Source: Chloroflexota bacterium
GTDB lineage: Bacteria; Chloroflexota; Dehalococcoidia; RBG-13-53-26
Reading direction: 5' to 3'
NCBI GenBank assembly: GCA_030616195.1
Contig: JAUWXW010000098.1
Span: 1 to 6,544 of the forward strand
DNA: 6,544 bases
Position 1 is the first letter of the stretch. Every line of letters begins with the position of its first letter. The position numbers were made by a program, and so were the translations under genes. The notes under the pieces were generated by a model. That model was not told where the DNA came from and did not search any database. It saw only the letters and a program-made list of their open reading frames with translations. This document shows, piece after piece, positions 5,424 through 6,544 of this stretch.

Positions 5424-6544
5424 ATGAACATTGGGGAACAGATCTTCTCAGCCTCGGGGATGCCCATTAAGGATATTTACACCCCTGATGACGTAAAAGA
5501 TGTTGACTATGATAAAGATATTGGCCTTGCCGGCCAGCCCCCGTATACCCGGGGAGTTTACCCCACTATGTACCGAGGCCAATTGTGGACTATAAGACGG
5601 CTCAGCGGGTTTAACACCCCAGAGGAAACCAACAAGCTATACCGTGAGGAATACGAACTGGGCCAGACAGGCTTCTCTGTAGCTCCAGACGTTTCTACCG
5701 TAGTGGGCATGGATGCCGATGATCCCAGAGTGTCCGCTGACATCGGCCATGCCGGTGTGCCAATGTCTTCCCTCGAAGATGTGGAGGCAACTTTTGAGGG
5801 TCTCCCGGTGGAAAAAGTATCGACATATCTGGCAGACAGATGCGGTGCTGTGTCGACGGCCATGTATTTTGTTATGGCTCAGAAGAGAGGACTGGAAGTT
5901 AAGGAGCTGAGAGGCACCACAGCCAACGACATGCTCGCTTCGAGTGTGCCAAGCCTGGTCAATCAACCACCGCCGCACGCATATTTGAGATATGCCGTGG
6001 ACTTCATCGAGTGGTGCAGCGAGCATGCCCCCAGATGGAATCCGGTTTCCTTTGACTCTTACAACGCTCGGGAGTGTGGCCTCAATGCCATCCAGGAGCT
6101 AGGCATGCTTATGGCCACAGCTATTCAATTGATTGAGGAAGAAAAGCGGCGAGGCAGGGTGCCTCTGGACCGGTTCGTCAGGCGCTTCTCCTTCAACACG
6201 GGCGTGCACAATGACTTCTTCGAGGAAATAGCCAAGTTACGGGCAGCTCGACGTATGTGGTACAAGATCATTACACAAAGATACGGTATCGAAGAGCCAC
6301 GTTGCGCCCTGTTCCGTGTTCATGTTCAAAGCTCAGGCTCTACCCACACCACCCAGGAACCCCTCAATAACCTGATTCGCATCGCTTACCAGACTCTGGC
6401 TGGCGCTCTGGGTGGAGTTCAGTCAATACACGCCAACGGCTATGATGAGGGGATTTGTCTACCCACGGACCAGTCCATGCTGCTTTCCATCAGAACAGAG
6501 CAAATAGCCGCCCTAGAGACCAATGTGACCAACACCATAGACCC
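5424..6544 (+). CDS. Divergent B12-dependent acyl-CoA mutase, large subunit, copy 2 (3' end outside window)
   Basis: An open frame of 373 complete codons runs off the right edge; about 160 residues are missing if it matches copy 1. It aligns to copy 1 without net gaps, its residue numbers being lower by two, and shares the PPYTRG, WTIRRL, DDPRVSADIGHAG, AKLRAARR, HVQSSG and HANGYDE blocks. It keeps the family's YPTMY (46-50), where copy 1 has YANMY. It likewise has Leu60 for Tyr89, Ala167 for Gln197 and Asn214 for His244, but Ser177 where copy 1 has Asp179 and methylmalonyl-CoA mutase has Arg207. So it belongs to the same divergent clade with a different pocket. AAGGAG at 5410-5415 lies 8 nt before ATG. 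It arose by duplication of copy 1 or the reverse, and a second small-subunit gene may follow outside the window. Confidence 0.92.
   Translation, partial: MNIGEQIFSASGMPIKDIYTPDDVKDVDYDKDIGLAGQPPYTRGVYPTMYRGQLWTIRRLSGFNTPEETNKLYREEYELGQTGFSVAPDVSTVVGMDADDPRVSADIGHAGVPMSSLEDVEATFEGLPVEKVSTYLADRCGAVSTAMYFVMAQKRGLEVKELRGTTANDMLASSVPSLVNQPPPHAYLRYAVDFIEWCSEHAPRWNPVSFDSYNARECGLNAIQELGMLMATAIQLIEEEKRRGRVPLDRFVRRFSFNTGVHNDFFEEIAKLRAARRMWYKIITQRYGIEEPRCALFRVHVQSSGSTHTTQEPLNNLIRIAYQTLAGALGGVQSIHANGYDEGICLPTDQSMLLSIRTEQIAALETNVTNTID

Noticed and set aside
5424..6544. Copy 2 as a frameshifted pseudogene
   Set aside because: Its reading frame is uninterrupted for 373 codons and all family blocks are intact; it only lacks a stop because the window ends.

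Overview
The window reads as chromosomal DNA of an uncultured or little-studied bacterium with a mid-range GC content (mid-50s percent by eye). Gene style is bacterial: strong AGGAGG-type ribosome binding sites, a lipobox lipoprotein and a factor-independent terminator. A high-GC-start lipoprotein binding protein of the branched-chain amino acid type, stand-alone divergent B12 mutase subunits and GTAGGGG-type intergenic palindromes remind me most of Chloroflexota (Dehalococcoidia or SAR202-like lineages). This is an impression from gene style, not a demonstrated placement.

Layout, left to right. Bases 2-226 (+) are the C-terminal end of a nitronate monooxygenase / enoyl reductase II-like flavoprotein. 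A perfect 14-bp hairpin terminator (362-392) separates it from a convergent gene. Bases 417-1664 (-) encode a secreted lipoprotein of the branched-chain amino acid/amide ABC transporter binding family, with no permease or ATPase genes beside it. Bases 1665-2162 hold no credible gene but are unusually rich in inverted repeats, including two tandem hairpins with complementary loops and a three-way-junction-like element. Bases 2163-3137 (-) encode a MeaB/ArgK-type G3E GTPase, the chaperone of B12-dependent acyl-CoA mutases. A short divergent control region (3138-3318) follows. Then comes a (+) operon: mutase large subunit 1 (3319-4920), B12-binding small subunit (4937-5350) and a second, paralogous large subunit (from 5424, running off the right edge).

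How the genes work together. The large subunits carry the substrate-binding TIM barrel, the small subunit binds adenosylcobalamin, and the GTPase is expected to gate loading and repair of the cofactor. Together they form a complete two-subunit acyl-CoA mutase system with its chaperone. The point of most interest is that the large subunits are not ordinary methylmalonyl-CoA mutases. By hand alignment, the residues that hold the substrate carboxylate and acyl group (Tyr89, Gln197, Arg207, His244 in Propionibacterium numbering) are all replaced. The replacements do not match the published isobutyryl-CoA or 2-hydroxyisobutyryl-CoA mutase signatures. The two paralogues also differ from each other at these sites. 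The small subunit has Glu in place of the Asp of the DxHxxG cobalamin motif. The system therefore probably isomerises an acyl-CoA not yet assigned, perhaps two related ones. The meaB and mutase promoters appear to overlap and share a palindromic operator-like site, which suggests common control.
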